Below, in pieces: positions 27,772 through 37,247 of a DNA stretch of 64,000 bases (its first letter is position 1; every line of letters starts with the position of its first letter). The translations under genes were made by a program, and so were the position numbers. Origin of the DNA: Sediminicoccus sp. KRV36 (lineage in GTDB: Bacteria; Pseudomonadota; Alphaproteobacteria; Acetobacterales; Acetobacteraceae). The notes under the pieces are model-generated. The model was not told the DNA's origin. It worked only from the letters and a program-made list of their open reading frames with translations, and searched no databases. The stretch is from assembly GCF_023243115.1 (NCBI RefSeq), contig NZ_CP085081.1, forward strand, positions 3,555,001 through 3,619,000. Direction: 5' to 3'.

Positions 27772-28749
27772 ATGAAGCGCCGCCTCCTCCTCTCGGTGCT
27801 GGGCACGCCCGCGCTGATAATACCCGCGCTGGCCACACCCGCATTGGCCCAATCGCCCTGGCCGAACCGCCCCATCCGCATCATCGTGCCTTTCGCGGCG
27901 GGCGGCTCGCCGGATGTGATCGCCCGGCGCCTGGCAGCGCATTTCACCCAAAGCTTCGGGCAGCCTGCCGTGGTGGAGAACCGCACCGGCGCGGGCGGGA
28001 TCATCGCCAGCGAAGCCGTGGCGAAGGCGGCCCCGGATGGCCACACGCTGGGCATCAGCAATGCCCTGCCGCATGTCACCTCACCCTTGCTGAACCCGGC
28101 GACGCCCTATGACCCGCTGCATGATTTCACCCATCTGGCGATCCTGGCGGGCTTCCCCCTCGCACTCGGCGTCAGCGCGGCGGGGCCGATCCAGACACTG
28201 GAGGAGTTCCTTGCCGCCAGCCGCGCCAAGCCGGGGGGTGCCAGCATCGGGACGCCGGGCCAGGCCTCGCTGCCGCATATCGGCATGGAATTGCTGCGCC
28301 AGACGCGCGGCCTGAACTACGTGCATGTGCCCTTCCGCGGCGGAGCGCCGGCGGCGGTGCTGGAGACCATCGCCGGACGGCTGGACGCCACCTTCGCGGG
28401 CTTTGGCGAGATGGCCGCGAATGACCGCATCCGCGTGATCGCGATGGCCGCCGAGCAACGCCTGCCAAGCCGGCCGGAATTGCCGACCTTCCGCGACAGC
28501 GGGCTCGATCTGGTCGCCACCGTCTGGTTCGGGCTTTGCGCGCCCGCCGGCCTGCCCCCCGCCATCGCGGCGCGGCTGAGCGAGGCGGCCATCGCCACCG
28601 CGGCCGAGCCCAGCTTTACGGCGAGCCTTACCCCGCTCGGCCTGCTTCCCGGGATGCGCATGGGCATGCCCCAGGCGGGCGCCTATGTCGCGAGCGAGTT
28701 GGCCCGCTGGGGTGAAGTGGTCCGCCAGGCCAACATCACCGCCGGATAG
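27772..28749 (+). CDS. Bug/TctC family periplasmic binding protein
   Basis: A 325-residue receptor. The ATG at 27772 follows GGAG by 8 bases and opens with a signal peptide (MKRRLLLSVLGTPALIIPA, ending near ALAQS). Motifs are IRIIVPFAAGGSPDVIARRL, VVENRTGAGGIIASEAV, APDGHTLGISN and HVPFRGGAPAAVLETIAG. It follows gcl by 66 bp on the same strand, so it may bring in glycolate, glyoxylate or a related acid; that is inference from position. It converges with the alpha/beta hydrolase gene. Confidence 0.9.
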   Translation: MKRRLLLSVLGTPALIIPALATPALAQSPWPNRPIRIIVPFAAGGSPDVIARRLAAHFTQSFGQPAVVENRTGAGGIIASEAVAKAAPDGHTLGISNALPHVTSPLLNPATPYDPLHDFTHLAILAGFPLALGVSAAGPIQTLEEFLAASRAKPGGASIGTPGQASLPHIGMELLRQTRGLNYVHVPFRGGAPAAVLETIAGRLDATFAGFGEMAANDRIRVIAMAAEQRLPSRPELPTFRDSGLDLVATVWFGLCAPAGLPPAIAARLSEAAIATAAEPSFTASLTPLGLLPGMRMGMPQAGAYVASELARWGEVVRQANITAG

Positions 28750-28750
28750 G

Positions 28751-29695
28751 TCAGGGGCGCAAGGCCGCTGTCAGGAACCGCACGATCTCGGCGTTGAACT
28801 GCGTGTGAAAAGCCGCGCGGTCAAAGCCCGGGCGGCTGGTGCAGATGGCCGGTACGGCGCGGGCCAGGATCTCGGTGCAGGGAGCCTGGAAGTCGTAATG
28901 CCCGGCACCCGCCACCAGATGAAATTCCGGCGGGCGCGGCAGGGCGGCACGCACCGGCTCGGCATAGAACGGTGCTGGAAGGACCGCATCCTCGGCCGCC
29001 TGCCAGAGCTGCACGGGCATGCTGAGCGCGGCCAGCGTACCGGGGCCGAAGGTGTAGCCCAGGGCGGGAGCCGCCACGACCAGGGCGCGCAACGGCAAGG
29101 GACTGCGGACCAGGGCGGCAGGGGCTGTTGCAATCGCGGTGGGGGCGCCATTGGCGATCAGCCGGCATTCGAAGACCTCGGGGTGGGCAGCGCAATGCGC
29201 GGCGATCAGCGTTCGGTCCGGCATGCCGCCCGCCGCCACCAGCACGGTGAAGGCGCCGGCAGAGTAGCCAAAGGCGGCGATGCGGCCGGAATCCACCGCG
29301 CCGGGGCTCCAGCTTTCCGCCACATGGCCGATGACGGCCACGAATTGCCGGGTGCGCGCCGCAAGATCCGTGGCGCCGGAGCGGTCGCGGAAATTATCGC
29401 CCGGATGGGTCGGCGCGGCCACGATGAACCCCGCCCCAGCCAGCGCCATGGCCGTATCGGCATGGCTCTGCGAGAAGGCCCCGCTGCCATGCGAGAAGAC
29501 CACAAGCGGCAAGGCCCGGCCGCGCAGTGCCGCGCCCGGCGAGGCACTTTCCGCCGGATACCACAGGCTGGTCTCGATCGCGGGTGCCGCGCCGTCGGGC
29601 ACCTGGATCACCCGGGTGCTGACGGCACCGCCATCGGCCCTGGCCGGAAGCTGACTGGCGAGAAGCACGAGCAGAGCGGCGAGGAAACGGCGCAT
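28751..29695 (-). CDS. Secreted alpha/beta hydrolase (dienelactone hydrolase-like)
   Basis: A 314-residue alpha/beta hydrolase with a Sec signal (MRRFLAALLVLLASQLPARA). The nucleophile elbow is GYSAG, the oxyanion loop is FSHGSGAF, and a late His lies in GAGHYDF. The order ALPLVVFSHGSG ... GYSAGAFT matches the predicted dienelactone hydrolase / PAF-acetylhydrolase-like group. It should act in the periplasm on an ester; the substrate is unknown. Its stop is one base from the convergent Bug gene stop. Confidence 0.85.
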   Translation of the reverse strand: MRRFLAALLVLLASQLPARADGGAVSTRVIQVPDGAAPAIETSLWYPAESASPGAALRGRALPLVVFSHGSGAFSQSHADTAMALAGAGFIVAAPTHPGDNFRDRSGATDLAARTRQFVAVIGHVAESWSPGAVDSGRIAAFGYSAGAFTVLVAAGGMPDRTLIAAHCAAHPEVFECRLIANGAPTAIATAPAALVRSPLPLRALVVAAPALGYTFGPGTLAALSMPVQLWQAAEDAVLPAPFYAEPVRAALPRPPEFHLVAGAGHYDFQAPCTEILARAVPAICTSRPGFDRAAFHTQFNAEIVRFLTAALRP

Positions 29696-29749
29696 GGATG
29701 ACCCTCCGGAAGCAGGTCAGCGGACGCTAGGCGCCTTTCCCGCGAATCC

Positions 29750-31315
29750 CTATTGCGGCCGCACACCCATCGCGATGGTCCGCTCATCCATGCGCGGATC
29801 ATGCCGCAGGCCGCGCCGCACCGCCCAGGTGTTCAGATATTGCACGAGCTGGATCACCGGGCGTTCCTCGGCGAACATCGTCACCGCCTCCTGCCACATC
29901 GCCTCGCGCCGCTCCTCATCCATGGTGGCGGAGGCCTGCGCGGTGAAGCGGTCGAAGAAGGGGTTGGAATAGCGCGCATTGTTGTTGGCGCCGGTCAGCC
30001 GCTGCCGGTCATTGGTGGAGATGATGTTCACCAGGAAATTCGACGCCTCGCCCGTCGAGCTTCCCCAGGCGCCGAGCTGCATGCCGAATTCGACGCGCGC
30101 GCGGCGCGGCACGAAGCCCGCCCAGGGCAACGCCTCCACCTGGGTGCGCACGCCGATGCGCGTCCACATCTGTGCGACCCCCTGCGCCAGGCGCGCATCA
30201 TTGGGCCAGCGGTCATTCGGGGTGGAGAGCGTCAGGCGGAAGCCGTCCGGGAAGCCCGCCTCGGCCAGCAGGCGGCGGGCGGCCTCCGCGTCGAAAGCGT
30301 CCGGCCGGATGTTCGGGTTGTAGCCAAAGGCTCCCGGGGGCAGCCATTGCGCGGTGGATTGCGCGGCCCCCTCCATCACGCGCTCCACCAGCGCATCACG
30401 ATTGATGGCGAGGCTGAGCGCGCGGCGCACCCGCGGATCCTTGAAGGGATTGGCGGCCAGCGGCTGGCCGGCATTGTCGGTGACGCCGGGCGGTGCCGTA
30501 TCGCGCGAGTAATCCGGCGCCAGGTAGACGGTGCGCAGGCTCGGGATTTCCGTCACCGTCACGCGCGGGTCCCGGCGCAGCCTTGCGAGGTCACTGGTCG
30601 GGATCTGCTCGATCACATCCACATCGCCCGCCAGCAGGGCCGCGGTGCGGGAGGCATCGTTCAGCAGCATGCGGTAGCTGACGCGGGCCCAGGGCTCGGC
30701 ACCGCCGAAATAGGCGTCATTGCGCGTCATCTCCACCCGGTCCCCGGTGCGAAAGGCGACGAAGCGATAGGGGCCGGTGCCGATCGCCGCGCGGCCGCTG
30801 TTGAAATCCTCAGTCGCGGCCCCCTCCGCCGCATGCCGCGCGATGATGGAGACCGAGGCGAGATCGAGCGGCATGAGCGGGTGCGGCGCGTGGGTGTGCA
30901 GCCGGATCAGATGCGGGTTTACCACCTCGACGCGCTGGATCGCGCGGAGGAAGCCGCCAAACCCACCGGGCGAATTGGGGACATTCGGCACCCGGCCGAA
31001 GGTGAAGACCACGTCATCGGCGGTGAAGGGCCGGCCATCATGCCAGGTGACGCCCTGGCGCAGCTCCATTTCCCAGATCGTGTCCGAGACGGGCCGCCAG
31101 GCAGTGGCCAGCGAGGGATGCGGACGCGCCCGGCCATCGCGCTCGATCAGCCGGTCGAAAATATGCATGGTCAGCGCATTGTTCGGGCCGACATTGTGGA
31201 AATGCGGGTCAATGGTGGTGACCGGCGCGCCCGAGCCGACCCCCAGCGTCTGAGAGCCCGCCGGAAGGCTGAACGCCACCGCCAGCGCCATGCCCAGAAC
31301 TGCCCGCTTGTCCAT
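29750..31315 (-). CDS. ABC transporter substrate-binding protein, peptide/nickel (family 5)
   Basis: A 521-residue family 5 periplasmic binding protein. The start at 31315 is preferred because GGGAG lies 6 bases before it; an ATG at 31321 would leave no spacing. The N-terminus MDKRAVLGMALAVAFSLPAG is a signal peptide. Family motifs are PHPSLATAWRPVSDTIWEM, GVTWHDGRPFTADDVVFTF and PFKDPRVRRALSLAINRDAL. It normally feeds a Dpp/Opp-type permease, but no permease or ATPase genes are adjacent, so it is an orphan here. It is followed by the alpha/beta hydrolase on the same strand. Confidence 0.9.
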   Translation of the reverse strand: MDKRAVLGMALAVAFSLPAGSQTLGVGSGAPVTTIDPHFHNVGPNNALTMHIFDRLIERDGRARPHPSLATAWRPVSDTIWEMELRQGVTWHDGRPFTADDVVFTFGRVPNVPNSPGGFGGFLRAIQRVEVVNPHLIRLHTHAPHPLMPLDLASVSIIARHAAEGAATEDFNSGRAAIGTGPYRFVAFRTGDRVEMTRNDAYFGGAEPWARVSYRMLLNDASRTAALLAGDVDVIEQIPTSDLARLRRDPRVTVTEIPSLRTVYLAPDYSRDTAPPGVTDNAGQPLAANPFKDPRVRRALSLAINRDALVERVMEGAAQSTAQWLPPGAFGYNPNIRPDAFDAEAARRLLAEAGFPDGFRLTLSTPNDRWPNDARLAQGVAQMWTRIGVRTQVEALPWAGFVPRRARVEFGMQLGAWGSSTGEASNFLVNIISTNDRQRLTGANNNARYSNPFFDRFTAQASATMDEERREAMWQEAVTMFAEERPVIQLVQYLNTWAVRRGLRHDPRMDERTIAMGVRPQ

Positions 31316-31367
31316 GTTCATCTCCCTGATCTTTCCTGGGAGGCTAACATGGGGCCTTGGCGGGCGA

Positions 31368-31832
31368 CTACTCTTCGTCGCGCCGCATGCGCTGCTGGAC
31401 CACGGGGCGCGTCGGGCCGGCACCCTGACGGCCGATCGGGATGGAGCGGACCTTCACCTCCGGCATCGGGCGCTGAAGGTCGATGTGCAGCAGGCCATTA
31501 TCCAGGAAGGCGCCCTCGACCTCGATCCCCTCGGCCAGAACGAAGGCGCGCTGGAATTGCCGGGCGGCGATGCCGCGATGAATGAAGATCCGCCCATCCG
31601 CCTCGTCGCGCTGGCGGCCGCGGATGACGAGCTGGTTATCCTCCTGCGTGATCGCCAGGTCCTCCATGGAGAAGCCCGCGACGGCGAGGGTGATGCGCAG
31701 CCGCGCCTCGCCGGTCTGCTCGATATTGTAGGGCGGGTAACCTTCGGCGTTCTTCTGCACGCGGTCGAGCATTTGTTCGAGGTGGTCAAAGCCGAGAAAC
31801 AGCGGCGAACCAAACACCGAGGATCGTGACAT
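31368..31832 (-). CDS. Small heat shock protein, Hsp20 family
   Basis: A 154-residue Hsp20/IbpA-type holdase. The start at 31832 has a strong AGGAGG 4-5 bases upstream; the longer frame to 32204 runs into the def gene and is rejected. It begins SSVFGSPLFLGFDHLEQMLD as in IbpA, with the alpha-crystallin core from YNIEQTGEARLRITLAVAGF to GLLHIDLQRPMPE. It binds unfolding proteins under stress. It is divergent from def, with 124 bp between them. Confidence 0.9.
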   Translation of the reverse strand: MSRSSVFGSPLFLGFDHLEQMLDRVQKNAEGYPPYNIEQTGEARLRITLAVAGFSMEDLAITQEDNQLVIRGRQRDEADGRIFIHRGIAARQFQRAFVLAEGIEVEGAFLDNGLLHIDLQRPMPEVKVRSIPIGRQGAGPTRPVVQQRMRRDEE

Positions 31833-31956
31833 GCAGCCTCCTGCCGGGAGCGAGGACAGACCGAAACCCCATGGCGGCGGCACCGGACCCGCAAGACTTG
31901 GCCCGCGCGCCGCGCCGTTGCAAGGGTGGGGGCCAGGCGCTACCTCACACCTCATC

Positions 31957-32493
31957 ATGACCGACGAAAAACTCCCGATCCTGCTGGTGCCCGACCCGAG
32001 GCTGCGCCTGAAGGCCCGCCCCGTGGCCGAGGGCGATGACGCGGCGGTGCGCGCACTCGCGCCGCGCATGCTGGCGACGATGTATGCCGCCCCCGGCATT
32101 GGCCTCGCGGCGCCGCAGATCGGCTCGGATCTGCGGCTCATCGTGCTGGATTGCGGCGGCAAGGACACGCCGGAACCCATGGTGCTGATCAACCCCGAGA
32201 TCATCGCCGAAAGCCGCGAGCGCGCCCTGCGCGAGGAGGGCTGTCTCTCGCTCCCCGGGCTCTACGCCGATGTGGAACGCCCGCAGCGCATCAAGCTGCG
32301 CTGGCGCGAGCTGGACGGCATGCGCCGGGAGATGGAGGCGGATGGCCTGCTCGGCGTGTGCCTGCAGCATGAGATCGACCATCTGAACGGCGTGCTCTTC
32401 GTGGATCATCTTTCGGCCTTGAAGCGCAACATGATGCTGCGCAAACTGGCCAAGGAGCTGAAGCTCAAGGCGCGCGACGCTGATGGTGGTTGA
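31957..32493 (+). CDS. def: Peptide deformylase
   Basis: A 178-residue metalloenzyme removing the formyl group from new proteins. All three motifs are intact: GIGLAAPQIG, EEGCLSLPG with metal ligand Cys96, and QHEIDHLNG with His138, catalytic Glu139 and His142. The ATG at 31957 is chosen because the 42 upstream codons lack family sequence. It is followed at 84 bp by fmt, which adds the formyl group, the usual gene pair, and then truA. Confidence 0.96.
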   Translation: MTDEKLPILLVPDPRLRLKARPVAEGDDAAVRALAPRMLATMYAAPGIGLAAPQIGSDLRLIVLDCGGKDTPEPMVLINPEIIAESRERALREEGCLSLPGLYADVERPQRIKLRWRELDGMRREMEADGLLGVCLQHEIDHLNGVLFVDHLSALKRNMMLRKLAKELKLKARDADGG

Positions 32494-32577
32494 CCACGGC
32501 GACCGCGCCGCACCGCAGCCACGCCGCGGCGAGGACCAGCGCGTGGATCGCATGCGCGCGGCGCCGGGTCGCAGCGC

Positions 32578-33522
32578 GTGAGTGGCGACCGCCAGCCCCT
32601 GCGCATCGCCTTCATGGGCAGCCCGGATTTCGCGGTCCCCGCACTGAGGGCGCTGCACGCGGCCGGGCATGACATCCGCGCCGTCTATACCCAGCCGCCC
32701 AAGCCCGCGGGGCGTGGCCAGCAGGAAACCCCCTGCCCCGTGCACCGCGCCGCCCTGGCGCTGGGGCTCGAGGTGCGCACGCCCGCACGGGTGAAGCGCG
32801 ACGCCCAGGCCCATGCCGATTTCGCGGCCCTCGACCTCGATGTGGCGGTGGTCGCGGCCTATGGGCTGATCCTGCCGCCGGCCATGCTGGCGGCGCCGCG
32901 CCGTGGCTGCCTGAACATCCATGCCTCGCTGCTGCCGCGCTGGCGGGGTGCCGCGCCGATCCATGCCGCCATCCTGCATGGCGATGCGCAAAGCGGCGTC
33001 ACCATCATGCGCATGGAGGAGGGGCTGGATACCGGGCCCATGCTGCTCGCGGAATCCGTCGGGCTGACACGGCAGAGCACCACCGCGGCCCTGCATGATG
33101 CGCTGGCCGCCATGGGCGCCCGACTGATCCTGCGCGCGCTGGCGGAGTCCCCCCCCGAAACCCCGCAGCCCGAAGCCGGCGTCACCTATGCGCCCAAGCT
33201 GACCAAGGCGGATGGGTTGCTCGACTGGGCGCAGCCGGCCGCCGCGCTGGATGCGCGGGTGCGGGCCATGAACCCCTGGCCTGGTGCCTATTTCCCGCAT
33301 GCCGGGGACATGCTGCGCGTGCTGGCGGCGGAACCCGCCGAGGACATGGGCGCGCCAGGCGCCATGCCGCCAGGAACGGTCCTGCCGGGTGCTGGCCTCG
33401 TCATTGCCTGCGGCGAGGGCGCGCTGCGCCTGTTGCGGCTGCAACGCCCGGGCCGGGCCGCGATGGAGGCGGAAGCGCTGCTGCGTGGCTACCCGCTGGC
33501 GCCCGGGCTGATCCTGGCCTGA
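32578..33522 (+). CDS. fmt: Methionyl-tRNA formyltransferase
   Basis: A 314-residue enzyme that formylates initiator Met-tRNA. It starts with GTG. The N-terminal formyltransferase domain has [18 protein letters not shown] and the catalytic Asn and His in [17 protein letters not shown], with the Asp in [11 protein letters not shown]; the C-terminal tRNA-binding domain carries [16 protein letters not shown] sequence ([17 protein letters not shown]). It overlaps truA by one base (TGATG), so the two are translationally coupled. Confidence 0.96.
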   Translation: MSGDRQPLRIAFMGSPDFAVPALRALHAAGHDIRAVYTQPPKPAGRGQQETPCPVHRAALALGLEVRTPARVKRDAQAHADFAALDLDVAVVAAYGLILPPAMLAAPRRGCLNIHASLLPRWRGAAPIHAAILHGDAQSGVTIMRMEEGLDTGPMLLAESVGLTRQSTTAALHDALAAMGARLILRALAESPPETPQPEAGVTYAPKLTKADGLLDWAQPAAALDARVRAMNPWPGAYFPHAGDMLRVLAAEPAEDMGAPGAMPPGTVLPGAGLVIACGEGALRLLRLQRPGRAAMEAEALLRGYPLAPGLILA

Positions 33523-34283
33523 TGCCCAGTTATGCGCTGCTGGTGGAGTATGACGGCACCGAATTCGTCGGCTGGCAGCGGCAATCCAACGGGCTTTCGG
33601 TGCAGCAGGTGATCGAGGCGGCAGCGGCCCGTCTCAATGCCGGCGTGCTGCCCACCGCCACCGCCTCGGGCCGGACGGATTCGGGCGTGCATGCCGAGGG
33701 GCAGGTGGTGCAGCTCAGTGTCAGCGCGGATCTCTCGCCAGCGAAGCTCCGGGCCGCCATGGATTTCCACACCCGGCCCTACCGCATCGCCATCCGTGGC
33801 GCGGCCTTCGCTGCCCCGGGCTGGTCACCGCGCTTCTCGGCGATCCAGCGGCATTATCGCTTCCGGATCCTCAACCGCCCGGCGCGGCCCGCGCTGGAAG
33901 AGGGGCGCGTCTGGCATGTGCCGCTGCCGCTAGATGCGGCAGCCATGCATGCGGCGGCGCAGCTGCTGCTGGGGCGGCATGACTTCTCCGCCTACCGCGC
34001 CACCTCCTGCCAGGCGGAATCGGCGGTGCGCACGATGGAGCGGCTGGATGTGCTGCGTGTGGCGGAGGAGATCCACATCTTCGTCAGCGCCCGCAGCTTC
34101 CTGCACCACCAGGTCCGCAACCTCGCCGGCACCCTGTATGAGGTGGGGCTCGGGCGGCGCCCGGTGGAATGGCCAAGGACCGTGCTGGATGGAAAGGATC
34201 GCCGGGCGGCGGGGCAGACCGCGCCGCCGCAGGGGCTCAGCCTGCTGCGGGTGGATTATCCCGAGCCGATCGCCTGGCTGTGA
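33522..34283 (+). CDS. truA: tRNA pseudouridine(38-40) synthase TruA
   Basis: A 253-residue enzyme modifying the anticodon arm of tRNAs. The catalytic Asp53 lies in SGRTDSGVHAEGQV; other motifs are EYDGTEFVGWQRQ and the C-terminal SARSFLHHQVRNLAGTLYEV. It begins on the last base of fmt. Its TGA stop directly abuts the convergent stop of the membrane protein gene (TGATCA). Confidence 0.96.
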   Translation: MPSYALLVEYDGTEFVGWQRQSNGLSVQQVIEAAAARLNAGVLPTATASGRTDSGVHAEGQVVQLSVSADLSPAKLRAAMDFHTRPYRIAIRGAAFAAPGWSPRFSAIQRHYRFRILNRPARPALEEGRVWHVPLPLDAAAMHAAAQLLLGRHDFSAYRATSCQAESAVRTMERLDVLRVAEEIHIFVSARSFLHHQVRNLAGTLYEVGLGRRPVEWPRTVLDGKDRRAAGQTAPPQGLSLLRVDYPEPIAWL

Positions 34284-34862
34284 TCAATTGCCGGAAATGC
34301 GGCCCGTCACCCCACCGATGAACAGGCCGAGTGCCAGGTCCAGCACGACGAACATCACCGCCGTGGCACTCTGCACACCCAGCGCCGTGCGGGTGACGAA
34401 CCATTCGAGCCACATGGCATAGCCCACCGCCGCGAGACCCATCGCATTGCCGAGCCAGGCGGGCAGCCCCAGGGCCGTCGGGATCAGCAACACCACCAGC
34501 AGCAGATATTGCACGACATTGGACCAGTTCCAGGCGGCGATGAATTGCGGCCATTGCTCGCCGCGCTTGGCCTGCTCGGCCAGGATGCGCGAGGCGAGGG
34601 CAAAGGCGACCCAGCCCAGCGAATAGCCGATCACCTCGCCCGTCAGGGCGATCAGCACGCCGGCGGGGGGCGCACCCTGCGCCCACCAGGCGATGAGCCG
34701 CAGCACGACAAAGAGCGGCAGGCAGATCGCCGCCGCCAGGAAGGAATGCCGCGCGGAAGCCATGCCCGGCGGAATGAGCAGAAGCCCGGCGGCCTTGCCG
34801 CGCGCAAAGAGCCAGGCCGAGGCCAGCCCGTTGGTGATGCTCGGCGGATTCAGCGGAGGCAC
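34284..34862 (-). CDS. integral membrane protein of unknown function
   Basis: A 192-residue protein with about 4-5 hydrophobic segments (FLAAAICLPLFVVLRLIAWW, VLIALTGEVIGYSLGWVAFA, NVVQYLLLVVLLIPTALGL, AMGLAAVGYAMWLEWF, AVMFVVLDLALGLFIGG). The layout is loosely Yip1-like, but I do not claim the family. Its start overlaps the end of dapE by 13 bases, so it is probably co-expressed with dapE. Confidence 0.75.
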   Translation of the reverse strand: MPPLNPPSITNGLASAWLFARGKAAGLLLIPPGMASARHSFLAAAICLPLFVVLRLIAWWAQGAPPAGVLIALTGEVIGYSLGWVAFALASRILAEQAKRGEQWPQFIAAWNWSNVVQYLLLVVLLIPTALGLPAWLGNAMGLAAVGYAMWLEWFVTRTALGVQSATAVMFVVLDLALGLFIGGVTGRISGN

Positions 34863-35983
34863 TCCTCGATGACGGCACGGTAGAGCCCGGCCAATGCACG
34901 CAATTCCTCGACCGGCGCCGATTCATCGCGCTGGTGCAGGCTGGCCCCCACGGCGCCGAGTTCGGCCACCGGGCAATGGCGGGTGATGAACCGCGCATCC
35001 GAGGTTCCGCCACCCGTATCGAGCTTGGGCGTCAGCCCCGTGCTGCGCTGCACCGCGCGGCTCAGCGCCTCGACGAAGGGACCGGGCTGGGTAAGGAAGC
35101 TCTCGCCCGAGACCTGGACGCGCAGGCTGTGATCCGGCGCGTGTTCGGCCAGCACGTCGCGCAGATGCGCGGTAAGGGCTTCCGAGGTGTGCAGCTCGTT
35201 GAAGCGGATGTTCAGGAAGGCGCTGGCTTGCGCCGGGATCACGTTGGTCGCGGAATTATCCACCTGGATGCCGGTGACCTGCAGCGTCGAGGCTTCGAAC
35301 CAGGTGCTGCCCGCATCGAGCGGTGTCGCGGTCAGCGCATCCAGCACGCGGATCAGGCGATGCACCGGGTTATCGGCCAGTTGCGGATAGGCGCTGTGGC
35401 CCTGGCGGCCCTGGATGGTGATCCAGGCATTCATGCTGCCGCGCCGGCCGATCTTGATGGTATCGCCCAGCGCTGCCTTCGACGTCGGCTCGCCCACCAC
35501 GCAGATATCCGGCGTGTGGCCGTGCGCGGCCATCCATTCCAGCACGCGGCGCGTGCCATCCACGGAAGGCCCCTCCTCATCACCGGTGATGAGCAGCGAG
35601 AGCGATCCAGGGTGATCCGGATGGGCGGCCAGGTAGTCGGTCAGGCCGGCCACGAAGGCGGCGATGCCGCCCTTCATGTCGCAGGCGCCGCGGCCATAGA
35701 GCACGCCATCGCGGATCACGGCGGCGAAGGGGTTGTCGGCCCAGGCGGCCTCATCGCCGGGCGGGACCACATCGGTGTGGCCGGCGTAGCAGAAATGCGG
35801 CGCGCCGGTGCCGCGTCGGGCAAAGAGGTTGTCCACCTCGTTGAAACGCAGCCGCGTGCAGGTGAAGCCGAGCGGACGGAGTGCGGCCTCCATCACATCC
35901 AGCGCGCCATCATCGGCCGGCGTCACGCTGCGGCAGCGGATCAGCGCCTGCGCAAGGGGGATCGGATCAGCCGCAGCGGTCAT
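34850..35983 (-). CDS. dapE: Succinyl-diaminopimelate desuccinylase
   Basis: A 377-residue di-zinc M20 peptidase of lysine and cell wall diaminopimelate synthesis. Zinc ligands and catalytic residues are seen in YAGHTDVVPPGD, GRGACDMKGGIAAF, ITGDEEGPSVDGT and VVGEPTS; the lid domain has RRGSMNAWITIQGRQGHSAY. It acts on N-succinyl-LL-diaminopimelate, the product made from the DapD pathway, and dapD lies 280 bp upstream on the same strand. The first 14 codons after residue 4 have a diverged duplicate just upstream (36007-36048). Confidence 0.96.
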   Translation of the reverse strand: MTAAADPIPLAQALIRCRSVTPADDGALDVMEAALRPLGFTCTRLRFNEVDNLFARRGTGAPHFCYAGHTDVVPPGDEAAWADNPFAAVIRDGVLYGRGACDMKGGIAAFVAGLTDYLAAHPDHPGSLSLLITGDEEGPSVDGTRRVLEWMAAHGHTPDICVVGEPTSKAALGDTIKIGRRGSMNAWITIQGRQGHSAYPQLADNPVHRLIRVLDALTATPLDAGSTWFEASTLQVTGIQVDNSATNVIPAQASAFLNIRFNELHTSEALTAHLRDVLAEHAPDHSLRVQVSGESFLTQPGPFVEALSRAVQRSTGLTPKLDTGGGTSDARFITRHCPVAELGAVGASLHQRDESAPVEELRALAGLYRAVIEECLR

Positions 35984-36048
35984 GGCTGAGGCCGCTCCGC
36001 GGCAGGGCGGCAGCGCATCAGCGCCTGCGCAAGGGGGATGGGGTCGGC
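35930..36048 (-). repeat. partial duplication of the dapE 5' coding end
   Basis: Copy 1 is 35930-35971 (codons for ADPIPLAQALIRCR in dapE). Copy 2 is 36007-36048, in the gap between the tautomerase stop and dapE, and reads ADPIPLAQALMRCR. They differ at only four of 42 positions, three of them silent. Copy 2 has no start codon and leads into CCATGACC, the real dapE start. Confidence 0.85.
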
Positions 36049-36052
36049 CGTG

Positions 36053-36259
36053 TTATTCGCCACGCTCGGCCCGCCGCCAATCATCGGTCAACTGACCCGC
36101 GAAGCCCCAATCCTCCTCGGCGATCTCCTGGATCACGACATGCGTGTGCTCGGGCTTCTTGCCGAGCACACGCGCCAGCGTCGCCGTGAAGTCGCGCACG
36201 ATCTCGGCCTTTTGCGCCCGGGTGGCGCCCGCCGTGATCTGGAGGTTCACATAGGGCAC
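36053..36259 (-). CDS. 4-oxalocrotonate tautomerase family protein
   Basis: A 68-residue tautomerase superfamily protein with GTG start; removal of fMet exposes the catalytic Pro (M-P-YVNLQITAG). The pattern GATRAQKAEIVRDFTATLARVLGKKPEHTHVVIQEIAEEDWG is typical of small bacterial 4-OT/DmpI-like proteins, with the hydrophobic WGFAG near the active site. It lies 3 bp after dapD and upstream of dapE, so it is carried in the diaminopimelate gene group although no role in that pathway is known to me. The substrate is unknown. Confidence 0.88.
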   Translation of the reverse strand: MPYVNLQITAGATRAQKAEIVRDFTATLARVLGKKPEHTHVVIQEIAEEDWGFAGQLTDDWRRAERGE

Positions 36260-36262
36260 GCT

Positions 36263-37087
36263 TCAGTCACGCAGCAGATCATTGATGCTGGTCTTGGCGC
36301 GCGTCTGCGCATCCACGCGCTTCACGATCACCGCGCAATAAAGCGACGGCCCCGGCGAACCATCGGGCAGCGGCTTGCCCGGCAGATTGCCCGGCACCAC
36401 CACGGAATAGGATGGCACGCGGCCGATGAAGATCTCGCCCGTCGCGCGGTCCACGATCTTGGTGGTGGCCGAGAGGAACACGCCCATGGCCAACACCGAG
36501 CCCTGCTCGACGATCACGCCCTCCACCACCTCGGAGCGCGCGCCGATGAAGCAATCATCCTCGATGACCACCGGATTGGCCTGCAGGGGCTCCAGCACGC
36601 CACCAATGCCCACACCGCCCGAGAGATGCACATTCTTGCCGATCTGCGCGCAGGAGCCGACGGTGGCCCAGGTATCCACCATGGTATTGGCGCCGACATG
36701 GGCCCCGAGATTCACGAAGCTCGGCATCAGCACCACATTGGGGGCGATATAGGCGGAATGGCGGGCCACGGCGCCCGGCACGGCGCGGAAGCCGGCTTCC
36801 TTCCATCGGTTCGGACCCCAGCCGGCCCATTTGAGCGCGACCTTGTCATAGGCGCCGGCGGCGGTGTCCATCGGCGCCGAATCGGTCAGCCGGAAGGAGA
36901 GCAGCACGGCCTGCTTCAGCCATTGATTGACCTGCCAGCCCGCGGCACCCTTTTCGGCCACGCGCGCCTCGCCACGATCCAGCATCTCCAGCGCGGCCTG
37001 CACATCCTCCCGGGCCTCACCTTGAGTGGCGGAGGAGAGCGTGTCGCGCTTCTCCCAGAGGGCTTCGATGCGGGCTTGCAGGCTCAT
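36263..37087 (-). CDS. dapD: 2,3,4,5-tetrahydropyridine-2,6-dicarboxylate N-succinyltransferase
   Basis: A 274-residue trimeric left-handed beta-helix acyltransferase of the succinylase lysine pathway. The ATG at 37087 is preceded by AAGGAG; a 350-codon open frame upstream is only high-GC read-through. Hexapeptide repeats run from [20 protein letters not shown] through [19 protein letters not shown] to [17 protein letters not shown], with the family end [13 protein letters not shown]. It feeds DapC and then DapE, whose gene is nearby on the same strand. Confidence 0.96.
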   Translation of the reverse strand: MSLQARIEALWEKRDTLSSATQGEAREDVQAALEMLDRGEARVAEKGAAGWQVNQWLKQAVLLSFRLTDSAPMDTAAGAYDKVALKWAGWGPNRWKEAGFRAVPGAVARHSAYIAPNVVLMPSFVNLGAHVGANTMVDTWATVGSCAQIGKNVHLSGGVGIGGVLEPLQANPVVIEDDCFIGARSEVVEGVIVEQGSVLAMGVFLSATTKIVDRATGEIFIGRVPSYSVVVPGNLPGKPLPDGSPGPSLYCAVIVKRVDAQTRAKTSINDLLRD

Positions 37088-37247
37088 GGGATGCGGGCTC
37101 CTTGGATGTCGGGCGCAGGCTTCGCAGCGAGGGGCCGGGGTGTCAATCTGGCGGGGGTGTCGGCTGGTGCGGCGCGGGTCAAATGGCTTCCGGTGAAAAG
37201 CCGCCCCTGATAAGCACGCAGCCGCAACCATTCGGACCCCAAGCGCC

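Noticed and set aside
31833..31956. Heat-shock sigma factor promoter before hsp20
   Set aside because: A CTTG-N17-CCAT string exists but matches the sigma-32 type consensus too weakly to list as a site.
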